This document shows positions 54,489 through 64,000 of a stretch of 64,000 nt of DNA, piece by piece. Where the stretch lies: the NCBI GenBank assembly GCA_014529385.2, contig CM043953.1:74734372-74798371 (forward strand), written 5' to 3'. The position numbers were made by a program, and so were the translations under genes. The first letter of the stretch is position 1. Each line of letters starts with the position of its first letter. The stretch is from Adiantum capillus-veneris. Its lineage: Eukaryota > Streptophyta > Polypodiopsida > Polypodiales > Pteridaceae. The notes beneath the pieces are model-generated. The model did no database searches, was not told the origin of the DNA, and saw nothing but the letters and a program-made list of their open reading frames with translations.

Positions 54489-56095
54489 ATGGCGGATGAG
54501 TTCCCATAGTTTCATGGATTGCCTAATGAGAATGGGTAGACTTTTATTTAAAAATTGGAAGTCAATTGCTTATTGCAAAATATACTAGACCAAGCTATAT
54601 TGTTGCGGCTGGTGCAATACAATTTATAAGACGAGGCAAAAGTCTACTTATACAAGCATGAAGAGTTGGTGCATGCACAAACTCTAGGGGTGGTTTTGGA
54701 CTACAATCATGTGAAGCAAGCTTTCCTCACACAATACAAATCCATCGAAGTTCCTGATGAAGTTTGGCATGAAATTTTGGGATACACTCAAAAGGGTAAT
54801 TAGAGTGTTGATGATTTTGTCATGCAGTTCACCCGTTTATGGGATAAATGGGCCCAAAATTTGGGAAATGAATCCCTCCATCCATGTCATAGAAGGGGAC
54901 CTCTTCTTCCTTGAAAACTTAAAAGAAAGTCCGAAGTTCAAAGTTGAGCTAAAAAGGCCCGCCACCTTTAAGGAGGCAGTCGCTATTGCCAAAGAGAAAG
55001 AATGGAAGGGTCGGGCTTAATGAGTATGGAAAATTTGTCCCTGTGCAAAGTAATGGTGGCCAAAAGGAGGAAAATCAGGTAGAAGTTGAAGGCCAACCTG
55101 CTCAAAGGGCGACTAGTATTGAACAGTTATAGCAAAATGTGCAAGACATGATGACCATGATGTAGGAATTGCAACTTAGTGTTCTTAGAGGCAGAGGCGG
55201 TCGTGGTAGAGGGATGGCTCACGCATGTGAAGCTCAGCTTAATGCTAATGTGGGTCATGGACAAGGAAGTTTTCAACTGCATAGAAGATTCATCCCTACC
55301 TGTTATAATTGTGGTGAACTTGGTCATACCAATACTTATTGTTCAAAGCCAACAAGGATGGGAGGTATATGTTTCCACTAACCAAGAAAATTCCTAATAG
55401 GGCTTATGATTATGCATTGGATATATGAGGAAAATTAGGCCTCATCCTCTGGTAGTCATGTGGGTATTGTGCGAGTTGAAAAGAAAGAAGCAAATGCGCT
55501 GCCCGTTGGCAAAAGAGAGAGGCAAGGCTATGATGTGCCAGGTCCTAGCAAAAAGAAAGGGAAAGAGAAAGATGGTGAAGATGCAAAGTAAGAGAAGACC
55601 TCGTAGAAGGTTTGAAGTGGCAGATTTACCTTTGGGAGAAGGCCAAACAACTTACATTTTAAAGGAGGACCTGATTGGGAGGAAAGTAGATTGTACTTTT
55701 GGACAATTGATGAATATGGTGCCCAAAATCAAGAGGCAGTGGAAGTCATTAGTGAATCCCAAAAAAGACACGAAGCATGGACAAGTGAGAGTGTTGGTTG
55801 TGGGTGTTACCCAACATTTGTCCTGTGGTGGTGAATGCTTGGCACAAATGTGTGGGTATGGGAGAGGCCTATATTGATGGAGGTGCCTCAAGTTTGTGTT
55901 ATCACACAGTCATGTGTCAAGAGACTGGGTCTCATTAAATGCGTGAGCTCGGGGTTTTGGATTCGACTAGCAAACCATGCCAAATTGAAGTGTTTGGGGA
56001 TGATTAAGAATTTGGAAGTTGAAGTTTTTAACGTTGTCGAGAAATTTGCAGTCTTGCAAGGAAAGCGCCGAGCTTTTGGCTGTGAGAGTTTGTGA
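54489..56095 (+). pseudogene. Old gypsy element 5: gag and protease remnants
   Basis: Gag starts with an ATG at about 54489 but meets a stop within seven codons; later pieces include KQAFLTQYKSIEVPDEV and SVDDFVMQFTRLWDKW, typical of gag. A CX2CX4HX4C knuckle (CYNCGELGHTNTYC) is at 55301-55342. A protease with YIDGGASSLCVI (Asp at 55876) follows and the homology ends about 56090. There is no RT to the right, so the element was cut or deleted there. The DGGA active site links it to the non-chromovirus type. Confidence 0.7.
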
Positions 56096-57977
56096 GAGAA
56101 CTATAAAAACCATATGAAGGAGTTAAACCATAGATGCCATGAAGTTTAGGGTTTGGAAGGAAGTGCAATTAAACAAGCCCCACTCTTTCTCCCTTGCACT
56201 CACACACTCAAAGAAAGAACACAGAAGAGAATATCAAAACAACACAAACATGAAAACATCAAGGCTATGGTCACATCGTATCATGGGTAATATAAAAGGG
56301 TTAATAGATAAGTTAATGGCCTTCAATTTTTTCCGACCAAATAGGCTACAAATTGCTCTTTGGACTTGTAGTTTTGTGCTTACCATCATATATATGTTTT
56401 GTCTAGTGATTGGGATTAATTGTGTGTACAAATCTTCTTGGTTCATAGCAAGATAACTACACTTATGTCAAAAGAAAATTTATAGTCTATAAGAGGTAGT
56501 ATGATGGGATCCGGGGAAAGAAGTATTTCATTGAGCCTACATTAATTTTAACTGATCGCACAGAGTGGAAGTGATAGAAATTCTCATCATGTGTATTATT
56601 CATCTAGGATAGTATGTGAGAAATGTAGATATGAGAGAAGTGACGAGATGAGAAGTTTCCCTCAAAAAACCTATTCTTGCGCGTAGGCAATAAGGATACT
56701 GCGGGGAGAGATGTACCTGTAGCAAGGAGAACCTATAATTTATAGAGAGAATGAATTTCTAGAGTGAGAGAGATTGGTTTGGTTAGAGAGGGAGATGAAA
56801 TTAGATATATATGTTGGATTAAAGATATAAGGTTGAATTAGAGATGAAAAAGAAAACAACAAGAAACCAACAAAATATCAAATCTTGCTTGACCAACTCT
56901 TTGGGAGTTGTTCACCATTATGATGGAGAGAGAAGAAGAGGGGAGACTTCAGCTTTGATTGGTGCACCAAGTTCAAGATGTTCTTTGATTATAGTTGATC
57001 TTCCAAGGATAGTCTACAAGTATGGCTAGTTTTCCTCTCGGAGCAAGTATAGGCTTAGGCTTATGTTGATGGCTAAGTACAATTAAGAAACAATCCTCTC
57101 ACTCACTCATGGATCATCTCATGAATTTCTTGAATAGTTTCCAAGGAAGAAGAGGTCCCCTTTTATAGGTGAAGGGAACCCCCAAGGGTTTACACAATAA
57201 GAGAAGAGCCAGTGTGAACAAAAACTGGAAAAGTTGGAAATGAGCTATCCTTGCATGATGTGGGCAGACTAGGGTCCAGTATTTTGATAATATCTCCGCA
57301 AGCGTGTCTCCAAATTAAAAAGTTAAAATATGGACAGAAAATTCAACTCATTAGATACTCATATTCTATATACTTTTTCCAATTCGGATTGGAACCTTGT
57401 GTTAAAAAATCATCAAAATAGGGTACAATTTTGGCAGCAAAAGTCTTCTTATGGTCCCCTTAGCATAAACTTTTATTTGATTCCAATGGACACCTCATGC
57501 CATATGAAAGCATGACATTGCTCCTTGACAAATTTTTGTAATCATGCTTGCAATAATGCATTAAAATAGGGGTATCTTTGAGAATCATGAAAGCTAGTGT
57601 CCCACTAGGATTTGATTCCTTCCTAGTAGCTATTTAAAAAAAATAATAATAAAAATAAAAATATATATATATATATTGGAAGTTACCCTAGACATAGGAT
57701 CTAGCTAGGGTGTGAGATAATAATGAGATAGTAGAAAGAAAGAATCAATGTTTTCTGCCCCAAGTTAAAGAGGCGGAGCTATTGACGCTTTTCCCATAGT
57801 ACTTTTTGATGGTAAAGTAAGAATATGTTACCCTTGAGATAATAGGATGAGATAGAAATCTTATTAATATACTTAGATATGCATATGTGCATTATAGAAA
57901 ATATAATTATGTATCTAAAAAGTGACAAGATAACTCTTGTAGCATGCTTTCCCACTATGTGCGTGTCAAAGCACGAC
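56096..57977. other. No gene seen; likely contains the 3' LTR of element 6
   Basis: Non-coding. Reading on the minus strand, element 6 ends in a polypurine tract at 57979-57991 and an LTR should begin at 57978 and run leftwards, but its far edge is not recognisable and its partner is not in the window. An (AT)n run preceded by A-rich triplets lies at 57637-57676. Confidence 0.35.
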
Positions 57978-57978
57978 A

Positions 57979-57991
57979 TCTACCCCCTCTA
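57979..57991 (-). other. Polypurine tract of element 6
   Basis: On the minus strand TTAGAGGGGGTAGA abuts TGTCGTGC, the arrangement of a polypurine tract and LTR start. It lies about 175 bp beyond the integrase C-terminal remnant. Confidence 0.5.
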
Positions 57992-58166
57992 AACCTGCAC
58001 ATCCTCCGGTACGTGCCACATTGTCTCTTTGTAAGATCAGCCCTCTTGTACATGTTTCTTGCTTTCTTTTTCATTGGATGGTTCCAAAGCTTTATCTTCA
58101 CTTTGATCTTCACCTGTCTCTTCTCTTAAACATTTTGATCCTTTTTCCTGCAATGGGAATCTTTAC

Positions 58167-60321
58167 TTATGTACCATCTAGTTCATACAAGTTGTAAGTA
58201 GCATTTTCATGCACATGTTTTACAACATACAGTCCAAACCATATTTTTGAGAACTTACGCATGACTGTGTGCTGGTTATCAAGGCTACTATCATACACTA
58301 AAACCCAGTCACCTTTATTAATTTCTTTGCTCCTAAGCCGATGTCGCTTATCAAAGTAGTCCTTGTTTTTTAGCCTTGCATTTTTGAGTCGTTCTTTTGT
58401 AGCCTCAATGTCTCCAGGTCTTCTCTCTAGTTGCCTTATGCGCAATGCAAGGAGACCTTCCCTGCTAAGCCCCTCTTACCAAGGTAGTACATTCCATGTG
58501 GAAATTGTATCTTCAATCAATATCAATGGCTTTTGACCATACATTAGCTCCGCAGGCATGTAGCCAAATTTACTGAGCTATGTGTTGTACGATCAGCCCA
58601 TAAAGCATATGGTAACAATTTTGGCCATTCACCAACTCTTCCTTCGCAAACCTTGTCCAAAGCTTTGATGATAGGTGGATGCCCTCTTTCACTCTTTCCA
58701 TTGTCTTTAGGGTTGTAAGCTGTAGTAAGAGAAATCTTAATTCCTACTTTGGAAAAGAACTCCCTTGCTTCCTCGGCATCCAACTCACCTCTGTCTGCAA
58801 TGATATTTCCCACACAACCATAACGTCAAATCACCTTATCAAGAAGGAATCTGCACACAACTTCCGTGGTTTTAGCTCTTAATGCTGGCCCTTCAACCTG
58901 GTTAGTTAGATCCTCTCGTCATCTGCCAGAGTCCTAAAGGCATTGTGACTAGATCCACAACCCATTTATAGTGCATGGATAGTGGATATGTAGGGTGAAA
59001 TCTATCACAATGTCGGACATTTGAATACATTGACAAGCTACACACGACTCTAAAAACTGAGATACATCTTTATACATACCCTTCCATAGTATTTTTCTTT
59101 CAACTTGGAGAAGGTTGCCCACACACCCCTGTGTCTAGCCCATAGACTCTCATGAAACTCTTGCATGAGCTTTACTTGAGTCTATTTTTTACATATAACC
59201 CGTTGTGATGTAGCACCCTTTTGTTTAGGATGCTTCCACAAGTAACCATCCCTCAAAAAGTACCCATATGCTTTCCTGCGTATCCTCTTGAATTCTTGTT
59301 CATACCAATCATCTTGTTTTGTTAGAGTACTCAAGTAGCTTCCAATAAGAAGCCAATCACCTTCATAAATATCTTTCAAGAACAATTCAAGTGAATTAGT
59401 CATGCATAGATTGTTACCTTTGACATGAGAGGTAGAATAGAACTTTGTGCCTACATCATCTCCCTCGTCAATCATTTGTGACTCATCTTCATACCTTGCC
59501 CGTGATAGCATATCTGCCACTGTATTGTCTTTACCTGCAATGTGCTTAAACTTGGGATTTAAGGACTTGATGTAGGCAATCCACTACAACATAGCAATGT
59601 CTGGCGTTGAGCAGCTTGTAATCATCCCAAGAAGTGGTAGACAATCTGTCTCTACAACCACACATGCACCAATTAGGTACTCTTTTCCATTTTCCAAGGC
59701 TGCAACCATACCCCATAACTCTCTTTTTATCTGTGAATAGTTTCTTTGGCGAGCACTTAGTAACTTTGCTCCAAATCTCACCACATACCTGTGTCCTTCT
59801 TTGTCATCTTGCCCTATTGCCCATCCAATCCCTACAGGACTGGTGTCTACTGTCACAATTACTAGCCTTTGACACTCATAGTCTACCTTTCTCAAAGTTG
59901 GTGCTGACTGGAGCAACTTCTTGAGCTTTCTCATGGCTTTTACATGTGCCTCTGTCCATTTGAACTTCTGATTCAGTCTAAGAAATTGATAAAGAGGATC
60001 AGCTACATGTGCATAATACGGAATCCAAATAACATAAAAGACACATGCTCCCAGAAACCTTCTAACCTTAGTGATGCTAGTGCATGTTTCTTTCATTCTT
60101 TGGATGGAATCTACCTTTGTTGAACAAGGTTTCCTACCATATGTCCCGCACATGTGCCCCACAATGAGAACTTCATTGGCACCAAACATAGACTTTTTCC
60201 CTGACAATGTAAGATTCACTTCCTCCAACCTAGATAGAATTTTATCACAATCATTTATGTGATTTACCACAAACCTATGACATCCCCTAATAGACAAAGC
60301 TTCACCTTTCTCACCTTCTTC
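58167..60321 (-). pseudogene. Old gypsy element 6: RT end, RNase H, integrase
   Basis: On the minus strand, from 60321 leftwards: RT palm/thumb (IRGCHRFVVNHINDCDK, SGKKSMFG, VRRFLGACVFY); RNase H with VTVDTSPVGIGWA, KRELWGM and ETDCLPLLG, all acidic residues kept; linker ADMLSRARYEDE; integrase with HYKWVVDLVTMP near 58960-58990, ADRGELDAEEA and NGKSERGH (D, D, E kept); and a C-terminal part with NKGDWVLVYDS. Stops fall between pieces but the domains are well preserved. The cut at 60321 is where the CACTA element begins, so the front of RT and gag are missing from the window. This RT/RNase H style differs clearly from elements 1-5. Confidence 0.8.
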
Positions 60322-60335
60322 CACTACAAGAGGGC
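60322..60335 (+). repeat. CACTA terminal inverted repeat, left end
   Basis: CACTACAAGAGGGC; the first ten bases equal the common plant CACTA terminus. The matching right end is outside the window. Confidence 0.8.
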
Positions 60336-60345
60336 ACTTGAATTC

Positions 60346-60520
60346 CGGCGCCACATTACCGGTGTCACTAGTGGGCGTCGGTATATGTGTGCATATCTAT
60401 GGAGGGAGCTAAGGTTTTTGAAAACTTTGATTTTCAAATTTCCGATGCTTCTTCCGGCGTCTATTTCGACGTCAGCGCGAGTACACATACCGACGCCTGT
60501 TCCGACGGATGTACCGACAA
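60346..60520 (+). repeat. Subterminal CCGACGCC-type motifs
   Basis: Within 175 bp occur CCGGCGCC, ACCGGTGTC, GGGCGTCGG, CCGGCGTC, TCGACGTC, CCGACGCC and CCGACGGA, in both orientations. Clusters of short GC-rich repeats like these are where CACTA transposase-accessory proteins bind in known elements; binding here is inferred. Confidence 0.55.
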
Positions 60521-61028
60521 ATCAAAACCGCATGCTTTCTCTGCACATTTCTCTTAGTTGTTGCACATTTTCTCAAGCTCTCCTCTTCCCCATTTCTCAC
60601 AGATCTGGTGCGATACAAGCCGTCGGAGGTGCTAATCTTGCTTGTGGGTTAGCACATACCACTAAGGTAAAATTGTTTTCAAGCTTACTTGTAGATTTAG
60701 GGTTTAACTTTGTGTTTGTGTGTGTGTCTTTGCAGGTTCTAGGACTTTTACAACAACCTTCATTGCTCAAATAGGACGAATGTGAGTGTGAGTGCTCAAA
60801 CCTTTAAATGCATATTAAGTTTAATTAAATTACTTTGCATATTAAGAAAACAAAATTTCATGCTTTAAACTTTCAATGCTTTAAAAGAAATTAGGATTTG
60901 ATATGTGAAATTTCATTTTAAATCATGAAATTTTTTTTGTTTAAGTTTATGAAAAATCCTTGTTTTGAAGAAATGTTTTATTGAATTATGTCATTTTTCA
61001 AATTATGCAGTTGATGTGGTTTATGTTT

Positions 61029-61236
61029 TAGGTTAAGTTTAGGTTATAAGTTAAGCTAAATTAGGTTAGGTTACGTTAAGTTAAGCTACATTGTTAGGTT
61101 AGGTTAAGTTATCTTATACGTTAGGTTAGATTAAGTTAAGATACGTTAGGTTAAGTTATATTAGGTTAGGTTAGGTTAAGCTACGTTAGGTTAGGTTATT
61201 TTATATGTTATGCTAGGTTAAGTTAGGTTAAGCTAC
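61029..61236 (+). repeat. Degenerate TTAGG-like short repeats, left block
   Basis: About 200 bp of variants of TTAGG, TTAAG and TTACG joined as GGTTAGGTTAAGTTAGG. It is not a plant telomere repeat. Similar blocks resume after the foldback array at about 62276-62345, 62410-62490 and 62582-62660. Confidence 0.85.
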
Positions 61237-61284
61237 GTTCAACAATACGGCAAGCCATAGAGCTTATCCACAACGCATATTAAA

Positions 61285-62271
61285 AACAACACAATGGCGA
61301 TCCATTTGTCAATACAGCAATCCATAAAGCTTACCCACAACACATGTGCATTGTAGGCAAGCTCTATGGCTTTCCGTATTGCCAACGGCTTGCCATTGTG
61401 TTGTTTATATGTCCGCGAGCAGTTTTCAAGTCCTAAAATAGCTAAGCAGCCTTGAAAATAACACCATGGAGAGCCGTTTGGCAATATGGCAAGCCATAGA
61501 TCTTGGTTACAATGCATATTCATTGTGGGCAAGCTTTATGGCTTGCTGTATTGCCCAACCGCTCGACATGGTGTTGTCTATATGTTTGCGAGCGATTTTC
61601 AAGCGCTAAAATTGCCTCGTGTCCCTAAAAACAACACAATGGCGATCCGTCTGGCAATACAGCAAGCCATAAATCTTATCCCACAAGGAATATGCATTGA
61701 GGGCAAGCTCTATGGCTCTCTGTATTGCCAAAAGGCTCAAAATTGTGTTGTTTTTAGGACTGCAAGCGATTTTCAAGCCCTAAAATAGCTAAGCAGCCCT
61801 AAAAACAACACAATGGAGATCCGTTTGGAAAAATGGAAAGCCATAGAGCTTGCCCACAATGAATATACATTGTGGGAAAGATCTATGGCTTGTGGTATTG
61901 CCAACCGTTGGCCATTATGTTGTCTATATGTTTGCGAGTGATTTTCAAGTGCTAAAATTGCCTCGTGCCCCTAAAAACAACACAATGGCGATCCATTTGG
62001 CCATATGGCAAGCCATAAAGCTTGCCCACAAGGCATATGCATTATGGGAAAGCTCTATGGCTTTCCATACTACCAACGGCTCGCCATTGTGTTGTCTATA
62101 TGTCTGCAAGCGGTTTTCAGGCCATAAAATCGCTTCGCAACTCTAAAAACAACACAATAGTGAGTTGTTTGCCAAATTGGCAAGCCATAGAGCTTGCACA
62201 CATCGTATATCCATTGTGGGAAAGTTACATGGCTTTTCATTTTGCTAAAAACCTCACCATTTTGTTGTTTT
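61285..62271. repeat. Tandem array of six foldback units, period about 173 bp
   Basis: Units begin (AACAACACAAT or variant) at 61285, 61457, 61630, 61804, 61976 and 62148, so the period is 172-174 bp. Each unit has about 122-130 bp forming an imperfect inverted repeat: a left arm AACAACACAATGGCGATCC...CAAGCCATAGAGCTTG, a centre near GCATATGCA, and a right arm that is its complement ending in TGTGTTGTT. A spacer of about 45-50 bp (containing GCGAGCGATTTTCAAG and CTAAAA) follows. A truncated half unit precedes at 61240-61280. Units differ by scattered substitutions. ORFs crossing them are artefacts of the repeat. Confidence 0.92.
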
Positions 62272-62275
62272 CATA

Positions 62276-62660
62276 TTAGGTTAGGTTAGGTTAGGTTTAG
62301 GTTATTGGTTAGGTGAGATTATAGGTTAGGTTAGAGCTATCGACGGCATAATAGTCAAAAAATACAAACGAACTTTGAATATAACTCGTGTACTTCTAAA
62401 AATGCAAACGTTAGGTTTAGGTTATAAGTTAGGTTAGGTATAGGTTTTACGTTAGGTTAGAATACATGTTAGGCATAACGATTATAGGTTAGGTTAGTGC
62501 TAGCGTCAAATTAATAGTAGAAAAAATGCAATTGGACTTGTAAGATGACTCCTCTACTTCTAAAAACGCAAACGGACTTCAATTAGGTTAGGCTATAGGT
62601 TATAAGTTAGGTTACATTAAGTTAGGTTAGGGTTATGTTATAGGTTAGGTTAGAGCTAGC
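62276..62660 (+). repeat. Degenerate TTAGG-like blocks with interspersed diverged units
   Basis: Three short TTAGGTTAGG blocks alternate with segments that share a start (GAGCTATCGAC or GCTAGCGTCAAATTAATAG) and TCTAAAAA(C/T)GCAAACG, located at about 62334, 62500 and 62654. This suggests a higher-order unit of about 160-185 bp containing both parts. Confidence 0.75.
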
Positions 62661-63020
62661 GTCAAATTAATAGTAGAAAAAATGCAATCCGACTTCAAAA
62701 GTGCACACAGACTTCAAGAACGTTAATATATAGTCATTGACTAATAAAGAAGAGATTATTACCCTGTGGTCCTAATCTCCGTGCACCTCTAGACCAAGGT
62801 GTGCAGGGATCGGGCCTGGTTAGAGAATGTGAGGTTGTTAGAGCTAGCAAAAAATAGTTGAAAAAATACAATCGGACTTCAAAAGTGCACATAGACTTCA
62901 AAAACTTGAATATATAGTCATTGACCAATAAAGACGAGATTATTACCCTATGGTATTAATCTTTGTGCACCTATAGACCGTGGTGTGCAGGGATCGGGCC
63001 TGGCTAGAGAATGTGAGGTT
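62655..63020. repeat. 184 bp tandem duplication
   Basis: Two copies of about 184 bp, 62655-62838 and 62839-63020, sharing CTTCAAAAGTGCACA, ATATATAGTCATTGAC, GTGTGCAGGGATCGGGCCTG and GAGAATGTGAGGTTGTT in the same order with about 10% differences by eye. Confidence 0.85.
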
Positions 63021-63111
63021 GTTAAAGCTTGTCATGTACTTAGTAGTGTGTAGTTATATATAACAACTAGAGTGTTTTAATTATTTGTTGCATCATTGGT
63101 AGATAAAGTAT

Positions 63112-64000
63112 GGACAATAGGATGGCGTGTCCTTGTGCGCATTGCAAGCATCAGATCTTTTGAAAATGAAAAATCTGTGACCAACACATATGCAATCATG
63201 ATCTCTTTCCGATAGAGCAAGTACAAGACCTACGTTATCGATCTCATGGTCTAGAGATCGAAGGTCAAAGTCCGCAAGTAGATATTGCTCCAACTTCATC
63301 CCAGAGAAGACGATTTTCAAACGAGTAGCCATCGATTGAGTCCTCCCAACTAATACCTGAAGCGGCATTTCAAGAAGTAGAGATGGAGCAAATGTTGGAC
63401 GCGTTCTTTGACACGGATTTCAACATAAAAGGCGACAACATTGAACACAGTATTGTGGACGAGAACCTCAGCCATCCCGTTCATATCGACGGCATTATAG
63501 CAACGACGAGGAGGGTAAGATGATGCAAAGTCTTGCACGCATGCCACTCTACACTGGTGCAAAAATCTCAGATCCATAGCCGCTTTGATGACATGGCACT
63601 CAAATACTAGATCGACAGATGATGTTATGCGGGTAACTGTGCTGACTCTCGTGCATGGAAGCACATAGAGGAAAGTTGGCCTACATTGAAGAATGAGCCT
63701 CGATGTATCCGCTTTGGTCTGACAATGGATGGAGTAAACCCATCCGGATTATGGAATTCGCCATGGAGCACGTGGCCTATTTGTCTGGTTAATTATAATC
63801 TTCCACCATGGCTCGCTATCAAGAAGGGCCATCTGTTGTTGTCATTGATCGTCCCAGGAAAGTACAAAGAAAAGAACATGGACGTCTATTTGGCACCACT
63901 TATAGAAGAGCTCCAAATCTTGTGGACAAGAATAGATGTGGTTGATATGTCCCAACCAATCGGACGAGGGAATGTACATGTGCAAGGAATTCTCATGTGG
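63112..64000 (+). pseudogene. TNP2-type transposase of the CACTA element, decayed, partial
   Basis: An ATG at 63112 gives MDNRMACPCAHCKHQIF, like the zinc-binding N terminus of TNP2 transposases, then a stop. PLYTGAKISDP appears near 63547-63580. From 63641 to the window's end one frame is open with DSRAWKHIEESWPTLKNEPR, GLTMDGVNPSGLWNSPWSTW, NYNLPPWLAIKKG, DVYLAPLIEEL and GILMW, all hallmarks of the TNP2 core. Only about 20 codons separate the first two core blocks, where intact relatives have well over 100, so an internal deletion is likely. Stops in the front part make this copy inactive unless splicing repairs it. Confidence 0.85.

Larger units (their letters stand above)
60322..64000 (+). 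mobile_element. CACTA (En/Spm) DNA transposon, left part
   Basis: Starts with CACTACAAGAGGGC at 60322, close to the CACTACAAGA terminal inverted repeat of plant CACTA elements, exactly where the RT of element 6 is interrupted. Downstream come GC-rich subterminal motifs, short TTAGG-like repeats, a foldback array and a TNP2-type transposase in the same orientation, open to the window's end. The right terminus and the 3 bp target duplication (left candidate TTC, 60319-60321) lie outside. A possible 5' UTR intron at about 60667-60736 (AG/GTAAAA ... TTTGCAG/G) is suggestive only. Confidence 0.85.

Noticed and set aside
60259-60774. A 171-codon plus-strand ORF
   Set aside because: It crosses the border between gypsy element 6 and the CACTA terminus and is antisense to RT at its start, so it is a chance frame.
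61285-62271. CRISPR-like array because of regular repeats and spacers
   Set aside because: Units are about 173 bp with long foldbacks and the spacers are similar to one another; the sequence is eukaryotic and no cas genes are present.
61486-62279. Repeated 80-100 codon ORFs with similar sequences
   Set aside because: They simply reflect the 173 bp repeat in different frames; both strands are equally open because the units are foldbacks.
61029-62660. Telomere or interstitial telomere array
   Set aside because: The units are irregular TTAGG/TTAAG/TTACG variants, not TTTAGGG or a clean repeat, and they lie inside a CACTA element.
1-64000. Host protein genes, tRNA, rRNA or snoRNA genes
   Set aside because: I looked on both strands and found no sequence I could support as one; the only tRNA-related match is the 12-base primer-binding site at 36602-36613.

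Overview
This is land-plant nuclear DNA made almost entirely of transposable elements nested inside one another. I see no convincing host gene, tRNA, rRNA or CRISPR array. The plant assignment rests on an LTR retrotransposon primer-binding site matching the 3' end of initiator Met tRNA, chromovirus and non-chromovirus Ty3/gypsy lineages with plant-style domain order, a CACTA (TNP2) DNA transposon, a LINE with L1-type ORF1/ORF2, and abundant GA/CT microsatellites. The density of large nested elements suits a big genome such as a fern or other seed-free plant, but the species cannot be fixed from the sequence.

Left block, 1-18222: a LINE on the minus strand (ORF1 17038-17988, then endonuclease/RT) is the host. 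It was hit twice. A full-length 13.3 kb Ty3/gypsy element (28-13333, target duplication AGACC) lies inside its RT gene. A 1642 bp solo-LTR-like element (13557-15198, duplication ACAAC) lies further upstream in the same RT gene. The 13.3 kb element is young, with LTRs about 99% alike. It has a very long gag-protease ORF, a pol ORF carrying a second aspartic-protease-like domain after integrase, and a third small ORF.

Middle, 18223-25513: direct repeats of about 1 kb bounded by GA/CT microsatellites, a decayed second LINE (minus), an unrecognised 172-codon ORF, and the left remnant of an old gypsy element.

25514-44805: a minus-strand gypsy element (element 2, LTRs about 95% alike, duplication TGAGA). 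It is broken by three in-frame stops and a frameshift in pol. Its 5' LTR is split by a younger chromovirus (element 3, 33832-44494, duplication TAGAA, LTRs about 99% alike). Element 3 appears to encode the first exon of gag inside its LTR, with a predicted intron spanning the LTR edge and the primer-binding site. It also has an extra ORF within that intron.

44806-60321: remnants of three older gypsy elements. The first (plus) is the host of element 2 and has its RNase H domain split by an unidentified insert of about 2.3 kb, which itself contains a TTAA-ended inverted-repeat unit. The second (plus) retains gag and protease. The third (minus) retains RT, RNase H and integrase.

60322-64000: a CACTA DNA transposon that cut into the third remnant and runs off the right edge. 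Its 5' region carries TTAGG-like short repeats flanking a regular array of six units of about 173 bp, each a long imperfect foldback, followed by a decayed, internally deleted TNP2 transposase. The nesting gives relative ages: gypsy and LINE hosts first, then element 2, then elements 1 and 3.
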